64,000 nt of DNA from Grammothele lineata (taxonomy: Eukaryota > Basidiomycota > Agaricomycetes > Polyporales > Polyporaceae), in the NCBI GenBank assembly GCA_002150815.3, contig NDFF03000228.1, positions 62,001 through 126,000 of the forward strand, in the 5' to 3' direction. A program made the translations under genes and the position numbers. A model generated the notes under the pieces. That model was given only the letters and a program-made list of their open reading frames with translations, had not been told where the DNA came from and did no database searches. Positions 1 to 12,197 of the stretch are shown in pieces; within the stretch, counting starts at the first letter, position 1; each line of letters starts with the position of its first letter.

Positions 1-18
1 TCTGATCGTCGTAGAGAG

Positions 19-2211
19 TCAGATCAGTAGGGCTGACGCGGAAGGATAGGGGGGCGGGGGAGATCGACTGACTGGTAGCGTAACCTGCGCCGTGGATGGT
101 CGCGAGTTCTGGGTGAGGACAGGCATGTCGATCCCCTCGACGTCGGTGTCGATTATGCGGCAAGAGGGGAGCGTCAAGGACTCTCCACGCGCGTTAAGCC
201 TGTTGGTGAGGATGTCTAGTAATCAGCCATGCATACCGAGGTTGTAGAGAAGAGACGTACACCGTCATCACAGAGTTGGCGTACACTGAATGCTCTCGTT
301 AGAATTAGAAGCTGACGCTGAGGAACACCGAGAAGACGTACGCATCGTGGTGATAAGATCAATAGCGACGAAGATGAGACTATTTGGTAGTACCAGCGCC
401 TTGGGGGGAACAACTATTACTTCAGGGCCAGAACACCAGTACGGGCGAAGTGTCTTACCAAGGTCAGGGAGAGGATGTTGAAGATACTGTGTGCACAGAG
501 CAAGCAATGAGCCAACCGAAACAAGCTGCGCCCGATCAAGATGTAGCTACCCTATAAGAAGACCTGTGCACACACGATGTCTCAGGAATGCAGCCAGCGG
601 CCGGGATCAGGCTGAAGGTGTACTTACCGGTATTAATGGTGTACAATATCAATCGGTCGATGAGCGAGTCAGTCCTTCCGACCAAACGTTAAACAAATGA
701 GCTACAGCCAATGTCCCGAAAGCCATCCACGTACTGTTTGATCCCTGTCCGACTGCGATGCAGCGACAGGATGAGCGCAGTAGCCAGAAGCGTGTCTGCA
801 AGGACTGCTGCGCCAACCCCGGCGGAGTTCATCCACTAGTGCACCCGAGACGGCCCAGATTGCCGGCATGCCGTATAGTCAGACGCAGGTGAGAGATCGT
901 GAGCTGTAAACTACACTCACGCCGGCGTCCTTCCCATGCTGATCGGGGTGAGTTAGGCTTCGAGGGGAGAAGGCAGAAAGGAGGACACATCAGCGTCGGC
1001 GGAATCGGGTAGCTTGTACGAAAGGATGCCGTGCCTGAGAGCGGTCGAGACTGAGGAGGAAGTTAGAATGGAACCTATCCGTGCACCTCCGCGGAGCCTA
1101 AGAAGCTCACCAGCCGCAATCACTAGACGGGACACAGTGGGCGCGACGAGATCAGCTTCTGTGTCCGCTCCGACCACACATATACTCACCAAGCTCCGCA
1201 ACAACGAGAGCCGCCTGCCACCCCAAAACCATAAGTCTCTGCGCGTTACTATTGAGAAGGCATCGGCATGTCTCACTGCGATGGCAACAATAAACCGGAA
1301 CTTCCGGCTGACTGCTGCCCGTCAGAGAGATGTGAAGGGACTCTACGGGAAAAGAGCGCACTGAGATACACGCGCCGCAGGTAGAAGCTGTAGTTGTGAA
1401 CATTATCACCCTGTTAGCGCTTGGGGTTTTCTTGGGTTTGGTGTCCCCACATTTCACACACGAAGCCTACCGCAACCTGTCAAGGTATCACTGATGAGGA
1501 ATACTGCTACCAGGGACAGAGGGGGAGAGGGAAGCGTACCGTGGATATGCCCAACATCTTGAAGCAAGCTATTAGTCTGAGCGTATCATGGCTACCATGC
1601 CGCAAGCAACAGCTTACATCGAAAGACCTAGAAGGACAATGTCACTTTTGCTGTGGTATTCGAAGGTAAAATGCCTACCATACAGTCTGCGTGGCGGTAG
1701 TCCTGCTTGCGTAGTTTGAAACCAGATAGAAATAACTTGTATTGGAGACAAGACAAACATCAGGGTCCGGGATGAGCTCGGTGATCACAGACTGACCAGA
1801 AATGCATGAAGAGCACTGCATTGAATGTCTCAAGAACACTGTCCGCAGAGGTCAGACGATATTTACGCGTAATGTTGTGACCTACAGAATTGCGGCGACC
1901 TGAAACACTGGTAAGGTTGAAATTCCAGCCCAGAGGTAAGATGGTGCGAACCAGGCCCTTGAGAATCCACCGATCTCTGGAGTAGACGCGGAAATACCGA
2001 TGACATTGGTTGAGTGCCCAGCCGTACAGTCTGAGCTCACTGTTGAGCAGATGGGCATGCACAGAAGTGCGCGAAGGACTCACATTAAGCTTACGAAGGT
2101 TCCTATCAAAAGTGCCCCGTATGTCTTGTCGATTGGCGAGGGAGCGGCGCGGGGGGTAGAAGGAGGTGGGGTGACATCCGACATTGGGAAGGTTGTGCTC
2201 AATCCCTGCAT
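19..2211 (-). CDS. DUF6534 multi-TM protein, gene 1
   Basis: Predicted integral membrane protein of the DUF6534 family; function unknown. I chained short exons by comparison with the six other copies here. Exon 1 (ATG at 2211) carries a Pro-rich leader and the family motif DKTYGALLIGTFVSLM. Exon 2 reads LYGWALNQCHRYFRVYSRD. Then come a 14-nt exon (VAAIL), an exon ending LFMHFW, SYFYLVSNYA, the 10-nt exon at 1618-1627 and FYLRRVYL. The DUF6534 domain proper starts near position 838 (MNSAGVGAAVLADTLLATA) and continues with DSLIDRLILYTINTG, ALVLPNSLIFVAIDLITT and YANSVMTV, ending in a Pro/Ser-rich tail that stops at 19-21. I saw no disabling change, although one short exon would need a GC-type donor. 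Only the exon borders, not the family, are uncertain. Confidence 0.85.
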
Positions 2212-2295
2212 CTCTCAAGCGAAGGATACCAGTATCTTATATCGCGCTGCGGCTTCTTGACCCAGATCCAGCTCAAGGGGTATCCGTTATTTGGG

Positions 2296-2303
2296 TATAT
2301 AAT
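2296..2303 (-). promoter_or_regulatory. TATA-like element of DUF6534 gene 1
   Basis: The minus strand reads ATTATATA about 85 nt before the ATG at 2211. Inferred from position and from similar elements in the other copies. Confidence 0.45.
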
Positions 2304-3786
2304 TGGGGGGCGCTCACGAAATTGGTCTCGATCCGTCTCCGTGAGGCTTCGTTGCGGGTACGGTCATCCTTTGGCCGGAGAAGAAGTGTTCTGGTTCAGA
2401 AGCGACCTCCCCATTTCCGCCGGCCTACGGGACCAGGTAGCCGCACGCCTTCCCCCAACCTTCCCCCGTCCCGTGGACGCGCCGAGCGGACGACTCAAAC
2501 GTGGGATCCTTCGATAAGCTTGACGGTTCATATACAGATTCTGGAACGTGTTCATATCGCCGCGTGCCGTGAGACCTGCGTCGGAGGACAAGTCATTTCA
2601 GTAATTGAATCTTGCGTCATCGTAGGATTCTCGAACTCCTACGAGCAATATGCGTGCACGTGGTGGGCGTAGAATCATTCATTTGAGAAGACCGCAGTCT
2701 CATACCCCACTCGGTTCGTCGGAGGTCATTGATTTCCGTCGCGTCGATTCTTGGAACTTGACATACCGCAAGCGAGTCGTGTCGTATGTGGACAGTATTT
2801 GGCAGGAGCAACATTTCGGGGGAATGAGCGGATGCGTTCATAAGTTTGGAAGCAGTTGGATATGCCTCCGTAAATTCACTGCAAAATGCACAATGGAAGC
2901 GGAAAAGAGAGGGTAGCATCTTCTTGGAAAATAGAGCCGTGAATGGTTATATCGCGTCGGAGAAGATGAGACCACATTGGGCGTTGTGAGACACATCCCT
3001 AGCGGTGGTCCCGGCGATTTACGCCAATCAAAGGCGGTTCGAAGGGCATTGAGGGATAGCGAGTAAATATCATATGTTGAACTTCCTCCTCCTCGCCTCG
3101 CAGTTTCGTCGCCCGCATAGCTCCAAGCGCCTCAACAGTCAACCGTGACATGTCCAGCTTGCTGCTCCACCTTGGCTTCAGCGAGTTCTTGTTGCGTACA
3201 ACCCGTCGTTTCCCATTTCAAGCCCGTGTGTGCAGGGATTGGAAGCAGAACGAGCCGAGAACGCACCGTAAGAGAATACAGCCAAGGTGGCTCAATGCAC
3301 TGAAGGTGCACAGCGATGGGCTCCCAAGTTCATGCGTCATCCGACAATATTTCAGGAGATGGTGTTGCTTCAATCTAAGGAATAGGGGAAGAGAGGGTGC
3401 CAGCACCATACTTGATTTATATAACGGATGGGGCGTTCGCTGTTGAGCTGAAGGACAAGAGAACCGCAGCGATCGTTTGTAAAATCGTTGTTTATGGGTT
3501 CGTCTCCATGGCGCGCTTGACTGAGACTGAAGGAGGATACGTTTGCAAGCAGGGGAAATTGCTGATGGGCATGCCTCGGCGACGCATTGAATGGTAACGA
3601 CTTCAACAGTTTGAGAAGCGCAGTGGAAGTAGCAAACAAGCAGGAGACATAAAGACGCCCGATCCAACGCAAGCGACTTCCTGCCAGTGTTTGATTTCCG
3701 ATATCAGTGGTCGTACGGATATCTGCACACTGTCATATTCGCCTATCCTACATACAAGTACACTAAGACGTTTTCTCCTGTCTATT
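2304..3786. other. Intergenic, nothing recognised
   Basis: Between DUF6534 gene 1 and the 3' end of DUF6533 gene 1. Only short overlapping ORFs in several frames. I could not align any of them to the DUF6533/6534 exons or to another family. It could contain decayed copies too diverged to see by eye. Confidence 0.5.
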
Positions 3787-5300
3787 CTTCATTTCAAGCC
3801 CCAATGCTCGCTTGCCGAGCTTCTCGTCTCAAGCTCTACATATTCCGTGTCTGCCAGCGTTGAATCGTACGGCTCGTGCACGGTAGCCACACGCCAGGTA
3901 ATGTCCTGAGGAAGCGTCCGCGTGTTGTTCGTCGGCAGCCCCTTTGAGGCCGCCGTACTCGGGGGAGGCTGCTGCACCAGAGCTTTGCGTAGGTGAATGA
4001 GCATCCGTGCCGTCATAATGCCGGTCGCAGCATGGAAGGGTCTGAAAGCGCAGTCAGTATCATCGTGCCAGCGAAGGTAGCGAAGTGCGGACGCACGCAT
4101 AACTGAACCATGGAATATGTGTAACGTTCTACCCAGAGAAATCAGTAAGGACGCAGTGACGAGTCGTGGATACATGGCACGCACGACAACCATGAGATTG
4201 TTGAAGACTAGTATGCATGCAACCCTGAATTCGAGAACAAGACCCAACCTTGTTAGTTAGAACTCGGAAGAGCAAATGAACAAGGGAAAACGTACCCGAA
4301 GAAGTACAGGACGTTGTCATGAAGCACGACGTAGTACAATGTACGCCGCATGTCCACGGACCCGCGCGTCCCAGTACGCAAGCGCTTGATCATGGTTTGA
4401 GTGGACTTGTACAAAGCGAAAGCGAATAGTACACCTTCGTACGCGGTAGCTGGAGTTGCCGCATCAGCTCAAGTTACATGATATAAAGGCGTCTGACAGA
4501 CCAGGGACCCACTGAGCCCATTCGATACCCGTGTGGAGCACGGGGCACCCAGGGATAGGTAGCTCCTTTGCTTGCTTGATCACAGCTGCACGCCCAAGCG
4601 CATTGTGGATGAGGATCCAAAGAAAGATCCCGATTGACATTAGGAAAAGGATTGCGTTGAATGTGGCGACCTACAGAATCATGAGTTCAAGTACACAAGC
4701 AGGATCAGCGAAGTGCTAACCCGTTTCGAGCAGCGGAAAAGTGCATATATGCGCAGTTGCATGACGATCTCTATCGCCCACAGGCTCAGCGCTCCTACGA
4801 CGCGGATCATAGCGTCCATGACGACGCATCTGCCGTGAATCTCAGCAAAGGCGGTAAAAGGAGAGGCTGGAACAAGTCACCTACGTCGTCAAGTCCGGCT
4901 GGAATGTAGAAAAAGAGTGTATTTGTGCCACGTCGAAAACAGCCAGGGCGATGGTGTAGTATCTGATCCAGCAGAATAATACCTTTCCCGTGTTCCAGGG
5001 ACCTGGCTGAGCACGGTTAGAACGAGTGTGCGTCTATAGCGCTTGAACATTATCGTGCTCACCCAGACAAACCGAGCCTCATCTTCAACTGTCACCACTA
5101 GCAACAGCTATCAGGATGTGGTCGACCCGATAAAGGCATGCAACGTACAGTAGTCATAAAGCACCCAAGTCAATGCTGCCACTATTGAGAACAATAAGCA
5201 CATCTCGAGGGAAATGAGGCGGAACGTACTCACGGCAGGTGTAAAGAGGGATCTTAGCGGACGTCGTGAGCGCAATGATTTCAGCATTTTGGTCTGCCAT
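3787..5300 (-). CDS. DUF6533 multi-TM protein, gene 1
   Basis: Basidiomycete DUF6533-family membrane protein, function unknown. Exon 1 starts at 5300 (MADQNAEIIALTTSAKIPLY). After a short intron the core reads AALTWVLYDY, then VVTVEDEARFVW, which is the family pattern (an aromatic-Asp-Tyr segment followed by Glu-Val/Ala-x-x-Ile/Val-Trp). Next come GKVLFCWIRYYTIALAVFD, ALSLWAIEIVMQLRIYALFR, a TM segment FNAILFLMSIGIFLWILI, a Cys-containing loop (IPGCPVLHTG), EGVLFAFALYKSTQTMIKRL, SVDMRRTLYYVVLHDNVLYF and VFNNLMVVVRAMYP. The last exon carries the hydrophilic C-terminal tail (…ELETRSSASEHWGLK). Six to seven TM segments are likely. All joins use GT-AG borders and keep frame, so the gene looks intact. 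Confidence 0.85.
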
Positions 5301-5346
5301 AGTGGGGAACGCGGGAGCGGTCCTCAAACATAAACTCGGGGTTGGG

Positions 5347-5353
5347 TATATAG
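5347..5353 (-). promoter_or_regulatory. TATA-like element of DUF6533 gene 1
   Basis: CTATATA on the minus strand about 50 nt upstream of the ATG at 5300. Position-based inference. Confidence 0.4.
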
Positions 5354-6241
5354 CAGGACCGGGCGCCGCAGGCTCTTGACGCCTCCGGATCGCGTCGTCT
5401 AGTAGTCTGCTGTGAACAAAGATGAGGTCATCTGCTACGCGTTTGATTGATATATAAGCGATTCTCCTAGTGAAACTGAATGTCGAAGGAGGGTTGACCC
5501 TGCGTGTGCGAAAAAGGGTAATCATTCAGAGGACATGCACAGCACACTAGAAGGACGCCATGATTAAGATTAGCTCCATCCTCCATCTGCCCACTACAGC
5601 TGCCTGATAGACTGCGCGGACTACTAAGCATACGATGCCTAGGGCGGGGTGGTACTGCGTAGTAGGCGAATAGCACGTTCAACGCGAACGGGATGGTAAG
5701 GGAACACGGCGAAGTAGGTTGAACAGGTGTACAACCGCGCTGAGGCTGGGAAGAAATGGAAACAACTGGGAGCCTACGGAGAGGACATCCATGGCGTCAG
5801 GAACTAGAATGAACCCACCCTACACGCAGTCTGGTCCGAAAAAAGCTGCATGCGCAATCTCTCAACCTGAACCGAAGATACGGTATGAGGGTAGGGGAGA
5901 TAGTACCGTTCAAGAACACACCAATTCGGTACCTGGGCGAGTAGCCGTGCACTGCATATGATACATTGCACTTGAAGGTCGGCGTGGCTGTTGCAAAACG
6001 CAATGCGGATATTCCGTACCGCCTTCTACGGACTCGGATCTTGTTGTCCGGATTCCGTCGGAACGCCCGCAGGCAAAGCCTCAACTCATCCAGTCAGAAC
6101 GACGCGTGTTTTATAAGCAGCGCGACTGTCTACAGCAGAGTCTGCGCACTTGCATGAGCAATCGCCGGGGCGCATGAATAGTAACACGCACCTCTGTTCC
6201 CACCTTGCCTCGTCGACTCTCCCTAGAGCCCTCATCCTCTC
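5354..6241. other. Intergenic, no supported gene
   Basis: Between DUF6533 gene 1 and NI9M. The minus strand has short hydrophobic pieces (for example LFPFLPSLSAVVHLF near 5750 and ALNVLFAYYAVPP near 5660) and a TATAAAA-like string near 6112. I could not build a continuous reading frame or match them to a family. Confidence 0.4.
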
Positions 6242-6639
6242 CTACTCGTCATCATATCCCGATATTGGTTGCCGTGCTCGGTTCGGAACTGCAACGAACG
6301 CGTCAAAGACGTCAGTGCCCGCCTTGTGTCCTGAATCCAAACACCCGCCGTGACCAAGTACCCGATAGTTCTTCCACTCGCGCCGCGTGATTGTTAAGAG
6401 AGGAGGTGCTTACCAGGGTACGACGTAGGGATGGGTGGTGAGGGCTTCCAGCCCAGCGACTTGCGCACGGGGGGCACAGTGACGACCATGACCGGGCCAA
6501 TGAGGCCGATGACGACCGAGTAGAAGATGACTGGCTGTTCGTGCGCCTGGCGTTGCTGCAGAATAAAGAAGCATATAAGCACTGGGACAAAGTCAAATAG
6601 ACCGGTGCGTACGAGGTAGCGGTATGTCTGCCTGAACAT
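6242..6639 (-). CDS. NADH:ubiquinone oxidoreductase 9.5 kDa subunit (NI9M type)
   Basis: Small single-TM accessory subunit of mitochondrial respiratory complex I. Three exons: 6639-6613 (MFRQTYRYL), 6555-6414 and 6288-6242. The spliced protein is 71 residues, the usual size for the fungal 9.5 kDa subunit. It shows the family core PVIFYSVVIGLIGPVMVVTV followed by PPVRKSLGW, PIPTSYPVPNRARQPI and the C-terminal SGYDDE, close to what I know of the Neurospora 9.5 kDa subunit. Intron 1 is 57 nt, a multiple of three with no stop, so an unspliced reading inserts 19 residues and gives a misleading longer ORF. Removing it brings the Arg-Tyr-Leu next to the conserved core as in other fungi. The last exon is only 47 nt. 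Confidence 0.9.
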
Positions 6640-6947
6640 GGCGGGGGTGGTGGCGGGTGAGCTCGGACTCGTTCGCCCTGTGTCTGCGCGCGCGCCGTGG
6701 CGTTTCGGTCACGGGAGTGGGCGGGTCACTGAGTACGCGTGATAGGGTCACGGATGGGTCACAGAATATCAAACGCCGAAGACCTAGCCAATCAGAGACC
6801 ATTTATTTGAGACGAGAGACCTTTCGAGCCTTTCATACGGAGTAGTTGTTCCAGGAGGATACACCGTGCATTCAGGCTATGGTAGCATGGAGGATTTGAT
6901 GACTTGGTACCACAAATCACGAGTAGTAGACTAATCGGATCACAGAT
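6640..6947. other. Short intergenic between transporter and NI9M
   Basis: About 300 bp separating two minus-strand genes. It must hold the 3' UTR of the EamA transporter and the NI9M promoter. No distinct motif seen. Confidence 0.5.
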
Positions 6948-8901
6948 CTAGGTGTTCTCGGAATCCATCGTAGGGCCACCGTGACTGGCTGATCTGGATG
7001 AACCCGGTTGAGGTTCGTCCAACGAGTCAGCGGACCCTAGCGAAAACTTCTCCACCGTATGTTCTTGTGGATGCACCTTTCCTAGTTCGTACTCCCTCGC
7101 TGCACCACGGTCACGACTACCTAGAAGGCCCTCCTCTAACGCCATTTCTTCAGACAACACGCAAGGCCGATTGGGGACCTCTGTCTTCTGTTTGCTCAAC
7201 TGCAGAGGAGATTCATTTTTACGAAGTAAGCACAGTATGGCGACTTACAACGACGTATATGGCAGAGCATAGGATGATCACTGTTCCGACTATGGATAGC
7301 GGCGGCGGCGTGGCGTTGAAGAATATCTTCTCGAATATCACAGAGAAGATGACCTGTATACGGAGGCTTAGCTTAATGAATGATGGTACCGAGTGTAATA
7401 TCGAATACCTGAACATATATTGCCATACTCCCTCGCCCAGCCGTTTCTCGCTGCAGTCCTGTGGTCATTGTCATCTGTGACGTCGGCGAATCTTCAGTCT
7501 CCAAACGTAACGAAGATACACGAGCATACCTGTGCACCAAAGCCACATACGCTCACGGCCACAATCATGCCTAATTGATACATATTGGCTTGCATTACTA
7601 CGAGCGTTCGCGTAACGACCATACTAGGGATTCACAAAGTCGGGATCCAGTTCGATTGACTAATACATATCTCGGATACGTACGCGATCGGCGCAGCTAC
7701 AACGCAGACGGAAGCAAACGCGTTCAGGTTGTGCATAGGATGCGCGCGTTTTCCGATTGCCCGGATTGTAGTGTCTACATTGCTTATCAGCAACGCGTCG
7801 AATCGGTATGCGAGGCGCGTAAGGCTCACATGCGCCAGTCAACCCCAAAACACCAATAAGCGCGACACTGAGGCAACGAGACACTGTCAGTGTCATAGAG
7901 ACAATAGAAGCGGTAGCGCGGGGGACAGGAACCCACCCAACCGCGCCCAGCCGCTGGGCCGGCGTCACTACAGGTGCCGTGTGCCCACCCCCTCCCGTTT
8001 CGTCTTGGATATGTCGTCCGAACAGGAAGGCTGGACGCGCAATTAGGATCACGCCTATGAAACTGACCGCTGGCAAGTCGGGCGTGTGAGCGAGCTGGTA
8101 TTCTTAGTCACGACATATCCCACTCCGACTCACCGCTCGCAAGCATCTGCTTCGACGTCAGATCTTCCTTCAAGAAGAGCGCGCCTGTGATAGCGGTACA
8201 CATAGGGGCGAGAAATGACAGGACGGTCGTGTCGGACAAGGAGAGATACCGGAGAGCGTAGTAAGTCCCGAACAGCCCAACGAATCTATTTTAATGGAGA
8301 TGCAATGAATCAGCACTTGATTGAATGCCTGCAGAAGACTCCTATACACATACCCATCAAGTCCTCGGAAAGCGAGTAGCAGCCGGACACCCTTGGGCCC
8401 GAGCAAGGGATCCGAAACTTTCGTGGCTGACCTAATGTAGAGCTTGAATCTTACTAGACTCGGTATAAGATTTGAGGGATACGTACATGTATATGAGACA
8501 AACTATCCAGGTCATCACCATCCGCACCCAAATCAGCTGGACAGGTTTCAAGATTTAGTGGAGTACAAGCCATGATTGGTGTGTGAGCTCACCTCGAAGG
8601 GGTGTACTGGAGGATCTAGTTCGTTCAACTTTTTCACGAATACCCCCATCATTGATGCGAAGCCTTGGGAGAGAGCGATGAGGAGCAACCCGGCATTATC
8701 TGTGAAAAACGCCGCGATACAATCGGCGTAGGCCCGTAGTCTCAACCGTGCCTGGCGGACGCGCAGGCGACCGCTGCCTACGTCCAATGACGCCGTCGGA
8801 GGCTGGAAATGCTCCGCCTCGGCCGTTTCGCCCGGGTTCGTTGGGAGCGGTGCGTACCCCAATGGGGTACCGTTTCCACCGATTGTGCTTGTAAGCGCCA
8901 T
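6948..8901 (-). CDS. EamA/DMT-superfamily transporter, SLC35G-like (paralog 1)
   Basis: Predicted ten-TM drug/metabolite transporter with two EamA halves; substrate unknown. It aligns exon by exon with the transporter at 58658-60585. Exon 1 starts at 8901 and contains NAGLLLIALSQGFASMMGVF and KKLNELDPPVHPFEV. Then come LIWVRMVMTWIVCLIYM, VSDPLLGPKGVRLLLAFRG, FVGLFGTYYALRYLSLSD, FIGVILIARPAFLFGRHIQD, YTTIRAIGKRAHPMHNLNAF, TGLQRETAGRGSMAIYVQ, and PPPLSIVGTVIILCSAIYVV, ending in a long acidic/Ser-rich cytosolic tail. At least nine exons with consistent GT-AG borders. No stop or frameshift found, so it looks functional. The final exon (6948-7199) is longer than in the paralog. Confidence 0.88.
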
Positions 8902-9860
8902 AGTAGAGGTCCAAGGCGAGCAGGAGAGCTGGGAAGTCTAACGTCCAGAGCCAGGACGTGAGCTAGTTTCCGACACCGAAGAACAATCACATCGCTCGTG
9001 AGAGTTCTGGATGGCGATATGGTGGGAATGAACTCGGAGTTTCGTCCTCAGCCCATGGACACGGGTGAGTAAAATGGGCATAGGTTAGGGTTCTGGAATT
9101 CGCAGTCAGCAGACAGAATCTTGAGCGTACGTCAGGTTGGCTCATTTACACCCAACACGCCGCCTACATGTATAAGGAGAGTGGGCCCTTGTGGTTTTCG
9201 ATGGCTGATGATTCTGAATGTTCAAGAGACGACCTCGGGGAACTTTCTGAGCCCGGGCCCAGCAGTGACGTGTGCGTACGTTGGTGTGCCCGTGGCTTGG
9301 CGTCTGTCTGCCTATGTACCGGCAACTGCCGAGGTTTGATAAGCAACTTCCATCGTTGGCGGCACTTTGTCGGAGTGCGACTCAGACATGCCACGCCTCG
9401 AGACGGTTCTAGCTGTTCATGCTGTTCAGCACGCCCCGGATACCCAGCTGACGGCGACTTTGTACATGACCGCAGGAAGGGCATTGTATGCTTAACGACA
9501 CTATGAGCGCAGTATGGCACGTAATAGATCGCTGATCATCCATCGCCGTTCTTCAACCACCTCAGCATTTCGGCCCGTCGCTGGCTCCGTGACCGCCTTT
9601 AAGCCTTGTGAGGCCCGAGAAGATGGAAAATACAGTTGAGTCTCATGTTGGGGCCGCTTTTGCACTCGTATCACCAGCCTACATAGTGAACGAAGCACTG
9701 TAACACTCGAAACCGGCCGTGGTGGCATCTCCATCGAAGGCTTCGTCGAAGTCGAAGGCGGCGTCAGTGTCAAGTCTCAACCTCTCCCGATCATCTTCTT
9801 CTGGTCATTTACATACATGCACAGCCCAAAACGTTGCCGACAGAACTGTATTGCTGTCGG
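8902..9860. other. Divergent intergenic region
   Basis: Separates the minus-strand transporter from plus-strand DUF6534 gene 2 and should carry both promoters. Overlapping ORFs at 9164-9520 on both strands show no family resemblance and I reject them. A Ser/Lys-rich plus-strand stretch near 9720-9800 is not linked to any exon. Confidence 0.45.
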
Positions 9861-9867
9861 TATAAGG
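9861..9867 (+). promoter_or_regulatory. TATA-like element of DUF6534 gene 2
   Basis: TATAAGG about 50 nt before the ATG at 9912. Confidence 0.45.
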
Positions 9868-9911
9868 TCCCCTCAAACGCATCGACTCTCTAGAACCCAC
9901 TCGCTGTGGAC

Positions 9912-12197
9912 ATGGCCAGCGCTGCCCTTCTATCCGAGTCCCCGTTGTCCTTACTGGGACTCCCTTCGCTCGCCGACACCATAGGTGCCTATACGATTGC
10001 TACCTTTGTAGGCCTTGTGTAAGCTCTTCTACGTTTCTGGTATCGACCATCAGCTGAAGCCTTGTAGACAGTACGGATGCACGATCAACATGTGTTTTCA
10101 CTATTACAGCTCCTACCCTGGAGATCACAAGGCTATGAAATTTCTAGTACGTGATCATCATGTATGCTGTCCTGTTCTCCCCGCCTCATGCAGTGTATAA
10201 TTGAGGTTGGCCTGGTTCTGTGAGCGACTTGCCCTCCGGCCAGGGCGAAGTGCATCTCACCCAGCCCTCCTTAGGGTTCTCGACACACTTCATAATATCA
10301 TGTGCATGCACAGTTGGTACGTCTCCTATGTTCCCAGGGCCGTTTACCTCTAGCTGATTACTATGTCTCAGCTATTGGAGCCTTGTTACGAATTTCTTCA
10401 ACCCCATTGCGCTGATCTCGTTGAACGCCTGGTATGCTGTGATTTTGATATACTGCTTTACGTCTACTCACAATGCAATCAAGGTCTACCCGTGTGAGCG
10501 CATGTGCCTCTTTAGTTGCATCGGCAATGTATGCTCATTGATCATACATAGGCATTTGGAAGCATTACTGTGCGGCGAAGTCTCCTTCCACTCATTTGTC
10601 CTACCGTCTTCAGCTGAATTGCTATTGATTGCAGGGATTTCTCATCACCGTCGTAGACGTGTGCGTCTGAATCATCCGACTGTGTCTAGATGTGACTCTG
10701 ACTCGATGGTGTGCTATACAGCTTCTTTCTATACAGAGCATACATGGGTACGTTTTCCAATCGGGGCCCCAGAACGTGCACTCATCCTAAGTGCTCGTAC
10801 CTTATAGTTGGCCGTCAGTTTCGCCTCCTTGTATATATAGCCGTGAGAGCTGCTTTTATATCCGATCGAATTCGATCCAGGACGCTGATTGGTCACCGGA
10901 ACACGCTACTCGGGCCCCAGGCCGTCCTGACCCTTGCTGCACTCGGTGAGAACCAAGATTTCCTATATGCCTGTGTTACTCCCAACACTCATTGTGAATC
11001 AACATGACATTTAGGTGCCGGGGTAGGTAGGGAGTCTCTCATAGTATCGAACAGGCACGGTACTCATGGTCTCTTGATCTACAGCATCCAGCGTTCTCTC
11101 GTACGTGTCGTGGATTTTTGGTGTCATATTCATCTGAGTCGTAGACGTCTGTGTTCCAATCATATAGGACTGAACGAAGCCTACAACATCAGTATATTGG
11201 GATAGGTGGTGCAGTATTTGCGACCGAGTCGGTCAGTTTGCCCGATCAGCTGCTCAATTCTCCTCGTAATCGAGTTTTGATTGTACTATTAACATAGAAA
11301 CTCAGTTCCGCCGCCACAGGATTGGCTACAGCTGTTGATATGCTCCTGGCTTTTGTACTCACAGTCTCGTTATACCGATGCCGCTCCGAGAACAAGACGT
11401 ACGTTGACCTACGATTCCTTTGAGGGCAGTTTTGACGCGGATACTATTTTTTCTATACAGAACGAACTCCATAGTCCACACAGTGGTACTATACGCGATG
11501 ACTACTGGTATGCGCGAACTAATACAAGTGCAATTACCAGCGCTGACATCAACTACAGCCCTGCTCACGAGGTAGAGACAGGAGGACTCGTCAATTTTGA
11601 ATCATTCGGCTCACTCATAGCATTACTTACAGCGTCGTCAACCTCCTTTCCTTCGTATTCGTACGCGATTGTCTTCCTAGACTACTCCGAGGACTCTGAC
11701 CCCGCCTCTAGGCCATCACGCACCCCAAGGACTTGATATTCGCGGCGCTCGATATCATCAGCACGAGATGTGGGTATAGGAATTTCACCATCCGCCTTGA
11801 GCTTCGCTAACTGCTGAATTCAGTGTACGTCAATTCGATGATGGTGGCGTAAGTGTCGTAATCTCGACTTGGACGATGGGCTTACAAGATGCGCTGACGC
11901 CATCTCCGCAGGCTCAACACGCGTCAGTCGCTCGCGCGCCGTCTTCCGAGCGTCGTCCACCTGGGCGGGGGAGAGGCGTCGGGCCCAACCTACGAACCTC
12001 AAGGAAGTGTAGTCTTCTCTCCTCGCAAAAGTAACCCCGTACGCCCGTGTATTCTCGCCCGCCGTATTCGTTCAGAATGAAGCTGACAGGAAGAACAGGT
12101 GATCTCCTTTGAGATGCTGGAAACGGCCACGAACAAGAGGACGACCAGCGATGGTGGTACCAGCTTGAGTGACAGGGGATACTGTGCCCAGGAATGA
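9912..12197 (+). CDS. DUF6534 multi-TM protein, gene 2
   Basis: DUF6534-family membrane protein. Exon 1 is 9912-10018 (LPSLADTIGAYTIATFVGLV), exon 2 10068-10146 (QYGCTINMCFHYYSSYPGD) and exon 3 the 14-nt exon 10206-10219 (VGLVL). Next come VLDTLHNIMCMHSW, YWSLVTNFFNPIALISLNAW, the 10-nt exon 10484-10493, FFLYRAYM and VGRQFRLLVYIA. The DUF6534 domain gives GLATAVDMLLAFVLTVSLYR, NSIVHTVVLYAMTTG, VVNLLSFVF, HPKDLIFAALDIISTR and YVNSMMVA. The penultimate exon ends VVFSPRKSNP. A final intron leads to VISFEMLETATNK and stop 12195-12197, the same design as gene 5. The Trp of the QYGW motif is Cys here. No disabling change seen; the exon near 11020 is the least certain. Confidence 0.82.

Noticed and set aside
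6394..6639. 81-residue continuous ORF as the NI9M protein
   Set aside because: It retains a 57-nt in-frame intron and misses the last exon. The spliced 71-residue form matches the family end to end.
6948..8901. Transporter paralog 1 as a pseudogene
   Set aside because: It looked degenerate at first because no exon exceeds about 120 codons, but every exon aligns to paralog 2 with open frames and usable splice sites.
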